A stretch of 64,000 bases of DNA. Origin: Rhizophagus sp. LPA8_4_AMF. Taxonomy: Eukaryota > Glomeromycota > Glomeromycetes > Glomerales > Glomeraceae. Shown in pieces: positions 45,324-57,418 of this stretch. The DNA is taken from positions 1-64,000 of the forward strand of contig JADRCO010000007.1 of assembly GCA_021464525.1 (NCBI GenBank), read 5' to 3'. Under the pieces are notes generated by a model, which ran no database searches, was not told the DNA's origin, and worked only from the letters and a program-made list of their open reading frames with translations. A program made the position numbers and the translations under genes. How positions within the stretch are numbered: the first letter of the stretch is position 1; every line of letters starts with the position of its first letter.

Positions 45324-46936
45324 ATGGTTCCTAAACTAACGGAAGATTGCTTTGATGAAATAATTCAATACATAAATGACAAAAATACTCTTTATTCTAT
45401 CTTGCTCGTAAATCGTTTATTTTGCAGAAAAGTAACTCCAAAGTTGTGGAGTGAACCCTTCGCTTTATTAGAACATAGTTCTCCAGTTCTCGTTCGTACT
45501 TATATATCATGTCTTTCCGATAAGGAAAGAGATTCTTTGTACGAGTATGGATTAAAAACTAGAATTAAATATAAACCATCTTTATTTTCTTATCCTTCAT
45601 TTTTAAATGAATTGGATTTTTGGCCTCTCAAAAGTTCTATAGAAGAATGGGTGCGCTCCTTTGGGCACAAGAAAAATTTGAAAATGAATCCTTTCTTCAG
45701 ATATTTCCTTAAAATATTATTAAGAAAATGTAAAAATGTACGAACTTTGAGATGGTTTACTCATGAAAAATGTTATTTAATGCCCGATATTAGAAATTTC
45801 TCTTGTGGATCTCGTAATGTTTTTAAAAATATTAGAGAACTTCATTGCGGAAATTATTATTTAAACCCTACATTTTATTTTCAATTATCAAAAATTTGCA
45901 AAAATATAACTGTATTAAATGTATTACATTATCACAAACCAAATGATTCCCACCTTTCAGATTTAATTAAAAAACAAAATGGATTACAATCTGTTACATT
46001 TTGTTCTCTTTCTGGTGGTACTTTACGTTTGGTAAATATGTATTATTCATTATTTATTCATTTATTCATTTATTCATTCTTTTATTTATTTATTGTTATC
46101 ATTAACTTCATTACTTATTCATCTCTTATTAGGTTGATAGTTTGAGTTCACAAGCTCACTCTATAGTTTCTGTAAGATTTGAGGATACAGATTTGACGGA
46201 CGTATCATCACAAGGTTTAATGATGTGTAGTAATTTAAAAACTTTGGAACTTCTCGATTGTCGAACAAATGATCCAAATATATTTTGGGAACCTTTTATT
46301 CTAAATTCTAAAATTCGATTAGCAAAACTTACTTTGGTACGAACACCAATTAATCCTAAAGTTATTGAAACTATTTTAAAAGATTCCTGTATGGATCTTG
46401 ATGAGATAACTTTTGATAAAATTATCGTGGAATCTATACCGGAAATTTTGAACATTTTGAAATCTTATTGTACAAATATTACATATTTAAAAATCTTTAT
46501 TATTAAATATTATTTTACTCAAAAATTATTCAAAATACTACCGTCTTTTACGAAACTCAAATCTTTAATTATTCGAAATTCAAGATTGAGCTTTGGGAAC
46601 CAATTTGATAAATTGGGATTATATTTACCAAAATCTTTACGATTGTTTGATATGGATTTGGAAATATCAGCATTTACGTTAAAGAAATTTTTATTAAATT
46701 GTTCAACTCCATTAGAAAGATTAATATTAAATTATAGTGTCGGATTTACTAATGAACATTTGGAGGTTATTCTCAAATATGCTAAAGCAAAAAGAAATTT
46801 AAAATCTATTGGATTTACTTATAGATCTTTACCGGAATTATTTATTCCATCATTTATTAGTGAGGCTACGGAGGCTAAAGTAAAGAAATTTATTGAGATT
46901 TATGATCCTGATGATCAGGATGATTGTTTATTTTAG
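45324..46936 (+). CDS. F-box/LRR-like protein
   Basis: F-box proteins are substrate adaptors of SCF ubiquitin ligases, binding Skp1 through the F-box. Two exons (45324-46031 and 46133-46936) give about 503 residues. The F-box is at the very N-terminus: VPKLTEDCFDEIIQYI, then TLYSILLVNRLFCRKVTPKLW, which has the Leu-Pro start replaced by VPKL but otherwise keeps the pattern. The rest is a series of degenerate leucine-rich repeats (for example LKTLELLDCRTND, ITYLKIFIIK, LKSLIIRNSRLS, LERLILNYSVGFTNEHLEVI), ending in an acidic tail DPDDQDDCLF. Large F-box/LRR families of this kind are typical of Rhizophagus; substrates cannot be predicted. The single intron falls after LSGGTLRL. Confidence 0.85.
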
Positions 46937-48293
46937 TCATCATTATATGTAGATGGAATGATGGATACAATATATATGTATTTTATTTTTTCGAAATTTA
47001 TATATGTTGTATAAATATTTTCTTTGTATATACCTAAGTTTTTTTTTTTTTTAGAATTCGTTAATAGGAAAAAGTCAGAACGAGATTCTTTCGAGAAATT
47101 AAGTAACTTTTTTTTGTTTTCATAAAAAATTTTTCTTTTAATAAAGGGTAACAATTTTATTCTTCAAAAAACTTATTTTATTAATCGGGATTACCGACTC
47201 ATAATCACAATGAACTTTTTAAACCTTTGCCTAAAAAGTTAACTCGAGGATCTTTCACGGTGTTACGGTGTCACAACAAATTTAACCGTTACAATGGCTC
47301 GAAAGTAAATTAATTAGAATCAGTTAATTGTATCTTATAATATAGACGCGCAACCATCAACTTTATTTCTTTTAGTTACCAATTTTTTCCCTGCACGACG
47401 TCTAATTACGTCTAATTTCCACAACAATGTCAGCTCAACATTATCTTTATTGATGTACATCTCATTCTGGATGGTAGAGGAAGTTTGCAAGACCTTCCAT
47501 TATAGTGATTCCTAAGATACTCATGTCATTTCACACCATACCAAATGTTTTAAAGAGTATTTATTTTCTTAATAAATTAAACATTTATCCGTAGATTTAT
47601 TAAATTCATGGTATTTATGATAATTCTTTCATTCTTTTTCACATCAACCAATTTTGACAAGGTATGCAATTTTTTGCATGACTTCATCACTTTTCTTGAT
47701 CTTAATGAAAGGGTCGTTTCCACTGGTACAAAAAAGTCCAATCAGTTATCTGCATAATATCTGAACATCCAATATTCTAAATTTAGGATCACATCTCCAT
47801 TCTAGTCTTGTTATATAGGACATAAGCCAAAGTAAGTTATGTACCAAATACATGATTTATTATCCGATTTGATTTTTAAGAAATGTTGAGTATTGCCGGA
47901 CAACTTTTGTGATTATGCTTATCTATTGATGAATTTAGTTAAAAAAGAAATTACACCTGTCTCAAATATGTGGATTTTATTGTAGAAAGGCTCCATTCAC
48001 CTTTATAATTTATTGATTGTAAATAAATAATATTGTTGAAAATTCATTTATTTTTTCTGATATGCATTAAAGGACAAACATAAACATTATATTATACATA
48101 TAAAAAAAAACCAAATCTTTGAAATTTACCTGTATAGCAGAAAATTCTTACTGTAAACTTCTTTTCCTTTAGCCATTTTCTTTGATGTGGAAAATTTATC
48201 GGTACAGGGCAAATAGGATATCGGATATAGGTCTGGGCTGTATATATTTTAGATTGTCCTACAGTCTGTATTACCTACCTCCCAGGTCCAGTG
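46937..48293. other. Intergenic region, F-box gene to MED1
   Basis: About 1.36 kb without a supported gene. It should contain the MED1 promoter; an upstream non-coding or very short coding first exon of MED1 could lie at about 48170-48290, where a pyrimidine-rich stretch and AGGTCCAG occur, but I cannot place it with confidence. Confidence 0.4.
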
Positions 48294-51200
48294 ATGTTTG
48301 AAGATCATCTGACAATTTATCGGAAATGCGATCCAACTCATCAACTCATCCGAAAGAATAAATTTGTTCTTGTTATTATGACTGAATCAGAAGCCAAGTC
48401 AATACATACACTAATTCGTGAATTACAAAGTATAATTAAAAATTCACAGGAGCAATGGGGCTTAAATGTTCCTAAAGGACAAGGAGACAAAGGGGATAAA
48501 TCTCAGACAAATATTGCGATTGCGAATTGTATCTATCTATATATTTAATATTTAATGGTCACATTTATTTCTCTCTGTCAGTCACGATATTCTAATAAAA
48601 AATCTTTTTGCATTTGTTGTTAACAGCTGTGCATACATTTGGACCAGTAAACTTAAATGAGTTATTCGAAGAAATTCCACAAAAAATCACACTTATGCGA
48701 GAAATAATTACTCAATTTAAAAATAATATATTGACTGGAATTCAAGGGTCAGAACAATCATTAAGTAATTATATTAATCAACTCAAAGTAAATTATTTTA
48801 TTTTTTAAGAAAAATTTTTTTATTAAATGTAGATATATAATAATTATTGGTTTTTTTTTTGATTTAATTAAAAGAAAGAAACAGAACGTCTTGATTCACT
48901 TGCCGAATTAAAAGATAGTATCAAGACATGTAAAAGTTTGGCTTTAGATGCATGTCATGATAATTCGACAGCATTTAAATTTATTATACAACAGATCGAG
49001 AGTTTGGGAATACAACTTGGGTATATAACAAAATTTATTATCCATAATTAGTGTTGGTTGCCGTAAATAGTTGTAAGTCTAAAAATCAAGTAATTATAAT
49101 GGTTGTAAATCAGAATTACCATCTTTTAGCTAACCACAATAGCGTAGTATTTACAACCAATTTACAACTTATGTTTATAATATTACAACCCACTTAGGTT
49201 GTAATTCGAAACATAGTAATTGTTACTTACGGCAACCAACCTTATCCATAATATATTTAATTCATTTGTTTTATTGCTAATTTCTTGCGCTACTTTAAGA
49301 CTTTTAATGTATCACGATACTGGAGAACCAGGAGAGACAGTATTGACGATGAGTGGAGCGATTATAGTGTTAGATGTAAGTCTTATTCAATTTGTCTTTT
49401 TACGCGTTTTTACGTTTTAAAAAGACTTGATTGTTCAAATTAGATTATTTCCTGTAGATAAAATATGACGAAATCTTGAATCGAATTATTAAAGTTGTTG
49501 TTTCGTATGCGACTGATGCTCGTCAAAATGATAAAGATGATCGTGTGTGTATTATTTTTGTTTATCAAAATATATCATATATTTATGTTATCAAATTAAT
49601 TAATTTTTCATACTTATATTTAAAATTAAAAAGGTTAATAATTTATTGACTCAGCAATTAAGGTATTAATTACTTTTATTAAAATGTCTTTTTTTTTTTC
49701 TAACATAAATTAATATCATTTTGCTAATTTTTTTTTCATTTTTAGCGATTTCAAACAATTTAATTTATTTAAGAAAAATCTTGAAACTTTAAAGACATTG
49801 GAGACAATGTCGAAATTAATTCAGCCAGTTGATTGTTTTCATTGTATAAAATGCATAAGTAATGATATAAAAATAATTTATGAAAAAGAATTGTAAGCTT
49901 GTTATATTTTTATAATTCTTACCTTTAATTTTTTGTCGACATAACTGTTTCAAAGGACATGTTAAATTTATCTAATGATTATTAGTGCTATTACAAATGG
50001 AGATGTTCCAAAAATATTGACCGCTGGTCATGGAATACCATTGTTCAATGTTGATCGAGTAGGTCCTTCGATCGCATATTGGGCTCCTAAACATCAAATT
50101 ATGGAAATAGATTGGAAGCTCATTAAGGATATTATAATTCAAGGTACTGTACATATCTTTAAAGGTTATAAATTATTTCAGTTTTCGGTTAATTTTAGTA
50201 AATTTATTTAGGTGAAATGCATGAGTCATTTCGATCTCTTCATCGAATGTGGATCTCGATGGAAAAATCTCGAACACCACACTTTTTTTTGCCACCTGGT
50301 AGAAATCAATATTTGCTTAATGATGAATTAGAAAACGAAATTGAATTCATAGAAAAGTAAGATCATCTATTATATTGCATATTTTTATTTTTTAGTAAAA
50401 TTAATAATATAAATATCTTACAAAAGATTTTATAGTTACTTTATTAGTCCAGAAATTCCAGAAGTGCAATTTTCTTTGCTTCAAACTCCTTTAAAGTTTT
50501 TACATCCAAAGGAAGATTCTACAATTTTTCCTTCTGCGCTTATAGAATTTGTCGTTTGGCTTGATCCACCAGTGTATGTTTCTGACAACATAGCTAGACA
50601 AATTGGAAGTTTTTCTGGTATTGTCAATAGAGGTATTAAATTTAAACAATTTTACAAGTTTATTAAAATAGATTTATAGATTTATTTATTTATTTACTTA
50701 TTTTATTAATTTGTTAACAGGATATTTTGTAAGCAGCGCGTTTCAAAAAAAAGATCCTCAAACTTTATCATTAGAGCAACTGTTGGTGAGTAATTTTACT
50801 TACATAACTTTTTTCAATTAAGAGATTGGTCTAATGATTATTCTTTTTAATTAACAGATAGAAGGAATTATCCCTCCTATAAAGCATAGTTCTACATCTC
50901 GAGCTCCACAGATAATTCACCAATGGGAAAAGGTGAGGTTTTTTTTCTTTGAGTAAATTTTAGACTTAATCTCATTTTTATTCATGAATATTTGCGAATT
51001 ATTAGAAATTCGATGATTCGCCATATTTTCAAGTATTCAATTTAGACAGTACATGTAATACAAAGGCAAGAAGGATTGATCGTATTCCATTTTCCAATCT
51101 ATTTCAAGTTTATGGGCTCATTAAGGTTTATTTTCTTGCATATTAGTTATCTAATGTTATATAAAATGAAATGAATTCAATTTAATAATCCATTTCTCCC

Positions 51201-52027
51201 AAATTATTAGATATTAAGACAACAGCTTCTTTTTAATAAACTATATCAAAGTTGTTTTAATTCTTCAACTTACAAACAAATAACAATTACAAGACCATCT
51301 AAACATGATCATGATGAAAAGATTTCTCCAGTTGTAGAAGATGCAGAAGGTTAGTGACATTGTTAAAAAGCTCCATTCTATTTTAAATACTCGCAAATCA
51401 TTAATAAAAACGAACTTTTTTTTTATTCTTTTTTTACTTTTCATTTGATGTAAATAAATATCATTTTCAAACGAATTTTCTTTAATCACTTTTAATCACA
51501 AAATTCGAACAACAAATTTTAGCAAAAATACAGATAAAAGTTCAAACAAATAATTCACCTACCGGATTATCCTTGGATATTCAACTACCTCCAAAGATTA
51601 TATCTCCACAAATTACTATTCATTTAAGCGTTACTATTTTACACGAAGATTCTCTATTATGTTGTGCAACTGGTTTTGGTGATATTAATAATTTGAATGA
51701 AGAATTAACTAGAGTATTACAAACATATCAAGATATTCCAATGTTAATTAACCATTTATTAAATAGTTTATTAAAACCACAGAATGTTGAGGAGATAAAA
51801 CTAGAAGAGACAAAATTAGAAGAGACTAAGTTGGAAGAAACAAAGTTTGAAGAAATGAATTTTGATATAAAATTGGATTTAAATTTCGATGATATAGAAA
51901 ATAGAATGATGATAGATGAAAACGTTGATGTTAGTTCTTATATTGTAAGTTTTAATTTTATTTATACATATTTTGATTAATATTAATGAAAAGATTAATT
52001 TATTTATTTATATTGTAATAGATTTAA
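48294..52027 (+). CDS. MED1: Mediator complex subunit 1 (MED1)
   Basis: Med1 belongs to the middle module of Mediator, which relays activator signals to RNA polymerase II. About twelve or more short exons are read. The N-terminal part is helical (TLIRELQSIIKNSQEQW, LFEEIPQKITLMREII). The Med1 core then follows: GETVLTMSGAIIVLDIKYDE, VVVSYATDARQND, LSDFKQFNLFKKNLETL, NGDVPKILTAGHGIPLFNVD, SIAYWAPKHQIMEIDW, then FVVWLDPPVYVSDNIARQIG, QKKDPQTLSLEQLL and IIHQWEKKFDDSPYFQVF. This order parallels human MED1. A KLEET hexapeptide repeat, four copies, lies near 51796-51855. The last exon appears to be only Ile-stop after a splice at 51948; without it the frame would end at 51980. The start at 48294 is the first ATG of the first recognised exon; an upstream exon is possible. 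One intron carries a MITE. Confidence 0.78.
49049..49241. mobile_element. MITE in a MED1 intron
   Basis: A 193 bp element with terminal inverted repeats TGTTGGTTGCCGTAAATA (about 49052-49069) and its near complement TACTTACGGCAACCAAC (49224-49240). The flanks carry the same TTATCCATAAT, at 49038-49048 and 49242-49252, a long and exact target-site duplication (the true length may be 8-10). Inside, GTTGTAA/TTACAAC is repeated on both strands at least six times, a subterminal-repeat pattern often seen in hAT or Mutator-type elements. It has no coding capacity and lies wholly in intronic sequence. Confidence 0.75.
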
Positions 52028-52583
52028 TAATATCAGTTTACAAGATGCAGGTAATAATAAATTATAATGAGCAAATTACTTGATTAATCAAGTTTAATCA
52101 AAATTACTGCATTAAATAAGTTTATTATAACCTTCCTCCAATAAATATAATAGGTTCTATAATTTTTAAAGAATAGATATATTACTACAAATTACAATAT
52201 AAAAAATTTCAAAAATTTTGTAATTTTATACTAAAATATTTCGTATATCAGATATATAATCAATTGTATATAAAAAATAAAATGTTATATCTTAATAGTT
52301 TAATACAATTATCATTTCTATTCACAGATAAATAGATCATATTTGATAATAAATAATACTATTAATTAATATAATAATATTTAGTATTTGAACTTTATAT
52401 AAAATTTGTAATTTGAATATGTAAATAAAAAGAGATTGAATTCTAATTCTATTTAAATATTTTTTACCACAAAATATTTTTTTAATTATTTATTAATGAT
52501 TTAAAAAATAACAAAAATTAATAATTTATGTCTTGTGCTTATTGACAATTGAAAATGATTATATTTCGTGTCATATGACATAA

Positions 52584-52614
<31 letters not shown>

Positions 52615-52699
52615 TTTAAAAATTTTAATGTGATTAATATCTAATATCATCAGTTATCCTTGAAAGTTCATACGGATTTAACATGATCGTTTGTTTTGG
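52028..52699. other. Intergenic region after MED1
   Basis: About 670 bp of AT-rich DNA with a poly-T/poly-A dyad (52586-52616) that can form a hairpin; nothing else recognised. Confidence 0.5.
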
Positions 52700-53510
52700 C
52701 AGTTATCTCATATTTATATATAGCCACCTTTGCCAAAAAACGTCCTGAAGAGCTGCGCGATGACCTACAATACACGATGCAACCCGTCGTATTGTCTTCG
52801 TGTTGCAGATTTGGCTATCCGAAGGAAGTCATAGAAAATACTTACATACGCGATGATAACGGAAAACCCGAATTAGTAACAGTGAGGAACGATCCGTTTG
52901 TAAATCCACATGTCCGACTGCAACTTCAAGGTTGACGCGCAAACGTTGAATTGATTAGTATGAATACTGCTCTACAGTACATATCCAAGTATGCAAGTTG
53001 AGCCATATTATTTGAGGGTGAATCCACGATATATGACTGGAAAGTCCATTCAACGCGATTTGCTGATGCACCAACTGTATTATCTACTGAATTTTCGGAT
53101 GCCACATTCGGAGAGGCCGATGTTGAAAATTTAACATTAACGCTAAATTGGCTTGTTACCAGAATCAATGCCGTTCATACAGGCGGTAACGAGGCACGTA
53201 AGGCTAATTCAGATTTAGGCAAAAGGACTTGAGGCTCAATTATTGTTAGCAAGAGGTGCGAGAGTTATGCTCAGGTCTAACTTATAGACAGAAGCCGGTT
53301 TGGTCAATGGTTCAGTGGATACTATTCAAGAAATTTTATTTGAAGAAAACACATGTTACCCTATGATAGAGTTTGGACAATATTCTAGCCCAGCTATTAT
53401 GACTCAAGTATTGTTAGTATTGTTCCAATTTCTCCTATTAGAACACTCGCGTAGGTCATCACAGTACAATATAATTTGCAACGTAGCACAAACTATGATC
53501 ACTGCCTTTT
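52700..53510 (+). mobile_element. Decayed Helitron-type Rep/PIF1 helicase gene
   Basis: Translations of successive segments match the Rep-helicase of Helitrons, a rolling-circle DNA transposon. First comes the Rep/helicase-like block (RPEELRDDLQYTMQPVVLSS, TVRNDPFVNPHVRL, then NVELISMNTALQYISKYAS). It jumps directly to the C-terminal part of the PIF1-like helicase (STIYDWKVHSTRFADAPTVL, LVTRINAVHTGGNEARK, LEAQLLLARGARVML, TEAGLVNGSVDTIQEILFEE). Helicase motifs I-III are missing, so an internal deletion of a kilobase or more joins the two. At least three in-frame stops and several frame changes show it is dead. The region is noticeably less AT-rich than its surroundings. Ends (5' TC, 3' hairpin-CTRR) were not found. 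Confidence 0.75.
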
Positions 53511-56129
53511 TTTATCATTTTTTTTTTAATAGCGAATGAATTTATCCATACAACTTTCTTTTAGTAATAAATTTTTTTTTTTAATGATATATTATTAATG
53601 GTCATGCGATTAAACCCGCGAATTGTATATATTGTGGTAACCTTTAAAAAAATTTTATCCGTAAAAATCATACATTTGCGGAAAAATCTAAGCTATTTGG
53701 ATAATTTCCATGTCTTGAGGGTATAAATTCCCATGAATGTGATACATTTACGGGAATAAACAGAGAATAAAAAAAAAAAAATCGGAACAACATTTTGAAG
53801 CTAATACAAAGTTCTTGATTCAACAAAGTTTTTTATAGGGATTATATTCAAGATAAAATTGATCCAATGACATATGACCGTGCTTTATTGAATATTTCTG
53901 ATTCGATAATTTTATTATCATAAAAGGTTTGATTTAAATTTGGAGTAAATTAAACGTTAACTTAAATTCATTTACATTTCAATTGGCGAATGATAAGGTA
54001 TTTAAAAAGGAAAAACTATAAAATTGTTTATATATCAGCCCAAAATTAAGAACTTTAAAAAGTAGACGAATTTACTTTCAAAAAAAAGTCAATTCCAAAA
54101 AAAAAAGGAGTACAAAATATTAAAGGAAATTGGTCAATGGATGGCGTTTGTTATCGAAATTTTTTGAAAAGGTTACACATGTACAAAGTTTGAAAATTCA
54201 TATGAAAAACTATGAAAAGTCGGAATCTTATAGGATTACACGAGAAAAAAAATTAATTAAATTACATTCATCCATGTGGAAATTTAACTTGTTCGAATTT
54301 TTTTTATTTACCATGTGGTAATTATCTAACTTATTTAGGATTATCCCGTCTGTCAAAGAATTACGTATTTGTTTGGTTACGTATTTGTGTAGTAAATATG
54401 CAAATAAAGTTCGTTGCACAAAAAAAAATTGAAAAAAAATAATGATTATCCGTTTATTTATATAAAAAAAAAACAAAATATATACATTCAGAAAAAATTT
54501 GAGTTAATTATATGATTGATATTGAAAAAAAGATTAAGATAATTTTTGATATTAGAATTTGTTTTAAAATAAGGAAAATTTATGAAATAATGGAATAATC
54601 GATCTTTAGAGGTTCTTGAACTTAATAAAATTTTTAATAAAGGTTTCCTATCCAAAAAAATGAATCTATAAAAAAGTTGTATTTAATAAAAAGAAGAACC
54701 ATTAAACAACTGTTAAACAATTGTTTTGCAAATGGTTTTCCATTTGCAAAACAGTTGTTTAATGGTTCTTAAAAATAATTGTCTATTTTTAAAATGACAA
54801 TTTTTTATTGATCAATTTGATCATTAAATAAATTTCTTTTTGAAATTTTAAAATTAATATCTTTTATGATATTTTGATTTGAGGAGAATTTATCTATAAT
54901 GGCTATAATAGCTGTAATAGCTGTAATATACGTGTGTTTATGTTTTTTATGTTTTGAGATCATTTTTTTTTTGATATTAAAAGTTTATGTTTTTTTTATG
55001 GAGAGAATTCATCATTTAAATAAAACTTTCGCTCGAAAATAAACCGGATATTCACATGCAAAATTGAGTCTGTACCGGTTAATAGCGTTTAATAGGCACA
55101 TGAATTCCATCAAAAAAGGAGACTTTTAATTGTTGCATTATTGTTATTATAAACAATAAGTAATTAAAACATAACAAATAAATATGCTGTTACCATCTTT
55201 TGTCGGAAAGACCATTTTTGCTTATCTATCAATTCGTAACGGTTTGTGCCTTATCATGTTCAACGATGCATTTTTTTTTTACGGTTTTCAAATAGAAATA
55301 GAAAGAAACAATTCATTATTCAATCAGAGATTGATTAGAATAATAGCAATAATTATATTGTTGGTGACAAATTTCAGGAGTTGCATACAGTGTGTTTCAG
55401 TTTCACACAACAATTGCAACGTGGAAGATGATGCAATTAGAGAAAAATAAACGTCTTTTTTTCGAATAGGGGTTTCTTCTGCTTATCTGAAGTCTGAACC
55501 ATCCGATAAGGTAGTAAACTTCGCGGCGTTGTTCTCTCGCGTTTTGCTGTTAGTAATTCCGAAGTTTAGCCATGGAACGTTGGGTGTACCGTCAACGAAA
55601 CTATATCTAGTCCTATAGTAAAATTTATTATTATTATTATTTTTTTTTTTGTAATTCCGATACAATTACTTTGCTCTTCTCATTAAATTTAAACTTTAAT
55701 AATATTATACCCTTCTATTTATTTCTCTCCAAATCTTACAAAAACATTCTAAAATTATTGCCTCTTTCATGTAACAGTTCGTTTTTTCTTCAACAAAAAG
55801 TATCATTTATATCTTAAGAAATAATAAATAAAGCCTTTTGGACACAGCTCTCTATAAAAAAAAAAATTTTTCTTTGGTGTTCTTCAAGAAAATGAGGTGT
55901 CTCAATGTTTTTTTAGGTTATAATGTATTTATTAAAGTTTTAACTCGGTTGAATGATAACTTAAACCAAAGTTATTAGACTTAAAAAATTTAGGTTCAAA
56001 GCCGTGCTGGTTAATTGAAAAAAAGCTCGTGAAACACAAGCTAAAAAGTTGGAGGCGAAAAAGATGACAAAAAATATAAATCAATGAAATTATATATGAA
56101 ATGGATGAGTTAAGATTTTAGATCTGATA
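53511..56129. other. Gene-poor region with foldback element
   Basis: About 2.6 kb with no supported gene. It contains the foldback at 54694-54770, a short tandem GGCTATAATAGCTGTAATAG repeat at about 54900-54925, and AT-rich sequence. Frames at 54130-54321 and 55184-55450 have slightly gene-like composition but no recognised similarity; the second (starting MLLPSFVGKTIFAYLS) could be a decayed gene fragment. An ATT microsatellite lies at 55629-55641. Confidence 0.4.
54694..54770. repeat. Near-perfect palindrome (foldback element)
   Basis: Left and right arms match exactly over 21 bases (left begins AAGAACCATTAAAC at 54694; right ends GTTTAATGGTTCTT at 54770) and again over the inner TTTTGCAAATGG / CCATTTGCAAAA, with a short loop of about four bases. 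The left arm has about ten extra bases (AAACAATTGT-like, partly repeating the arm) that would bulge out. Such a 77-base stem could be a small foldback MITE remnant or encode a hairpin RNA. Confidence 0.7.
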
Positions 56130-57071
56130 ACAAATTAAGTAAAAACAAATTAAATTAATTTCTTCGGTTCAACAACTATCTGAAGTAGTAGTCCCAGCAG
56201 CAAATCATTACAATTATGCGTTACTCTAAAGGTCCAAATAAAAGAAAACTTATTTCAAAATAAGCCATATGAGCAAAGTCTTTATAAATGCCAACTTTTA
56301 ATCAATTCATTACAAGAAACAAAAACAAGATGGAACATCTTACAATCACTTTGTGTTTATTCACGACGTCATCGTAAATCAAGCATATATCTGAAATTAA
56401 TTCGACAATCACAAAATATTTCTGATGTTACTTTTAAAAGAAAAGTCATTTAAAATAAATGAACGCGAGTACACTTCAAAAATACTGCTTGGCTTTGTTA
56501 CCAGTATTTCTCAATTAGGTCAATCGTCAATGTGTTGTTCTACAGTTGAATGTATATATATATCAAATTAATTTATGAATATTTGATTGGAGAGGTACCT
56601 CGCAATTGGCTATCTACTTTCACGTTACGCACATGGAATCAAGATGTCTAACGTTTATATCATTCCAAATTGCAATTGCTTCAGTATGATTGATGAATCA
56701 GCAAGTGAAGTAATAAAAAATATTGTTCTTTGCTATCTATTTTGAAATCAAAAAGACAATGCATCAATAGTAATTAACTATGTCTCAATTAATAGGTATA
56801 CCAAAATGCAATGCTATTACAGGATGGTTTAGAACATTAAAAAGTGTCCTTCAGATATCTTTCAGGTGATAAAAAAGGTGTTATTGTTCTTTATATTACG
56901 AATTGGTTGTACCTTACACATTATACAAATTATATTAAATCATTTTGAACCAGAAAATTCCGATTATAATACTAGTGATAAAGACAAACCATTAAATATT
57001 AATGCTAATATTATTCGTAATTTATATGATGATTGATTTTGATTTCATTATAATCAATACATACTAATTAC

Positions 57072-57418
57072 CAGTGATGTGCATTTGGAAGCTTCCCAAT
57101 GACTTTTTATTGGAATTGGAAGGCTTGGAATTGGAAGAATTGAAAGATTCCAATATTCCAATAATTTTCAACATATATTAGTTTTATATATACGCAGTGA
57201 TGTGCTCTTGGAAGATTGGAAGCACTATTGGAAGTACTTTTGGAAAAATTGGAAGCATAATTTTCTAATAAAATCACTTGGATTGGAAGCTTCCAACTAA
57301 ATTTTTATACAATTGGAAGCATAAATGCACATCACGTATATATATTTCTATGTGCATTGGAAGCTTCCAATAAGAATTAGGATTCCAATAGCTTCCAATC
57401 TTCCAATGCACATCACTG
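57072..57418. mobile_element. TTGGAAG-rich MITE, outer copy, split by a second copy
   Basis: Terminal inverted repeats CAGTGATGTGCA (57072-57083) and TGCACATCACTG (57407-57418) enclose a sequence made almost wholly of TTGGAAG/CTTCCAA motifs. Without the inner copy the element would be about 204 bp. It lies inside the decayed transposase gene. No clear target-site duplication was seen. Confidence 0.7.
57195..57337. mobile_element. TTGGAAG-rich MITE, inner nested copy
   Basis: CAGTGATGTGCTC at 57195 and its partner TGCACATCAC at 57326-57335 bound a second, shorter member of the same family lying within the outer copy. It is flanked by TATATACG on the left and GTATATATA on the right, a TA-rich target. 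The inner copy must be the younger insertion. Confidence 0.6.

Noticed and set aside
44968-45339. Frame immediately upstream of and overlapping the F-box start
   Set aside because: Opens at GTG, not ATG, is Phe/Ile-rich and unlike any family; more likely 5' flank of the F-box gene.
52926-53168. 80-codon minus-strand frame
   Set aside because: It is antisense to the decayed Helitron helicase, whose plus-strand reading matches the known family.
54130-54321. 63-codon plus-strand frame
   Set aside because: Lys/Phe/Leu-rich with no conserved pattern; considered as an F-box/LRR remnant but no repeat phase is visible.
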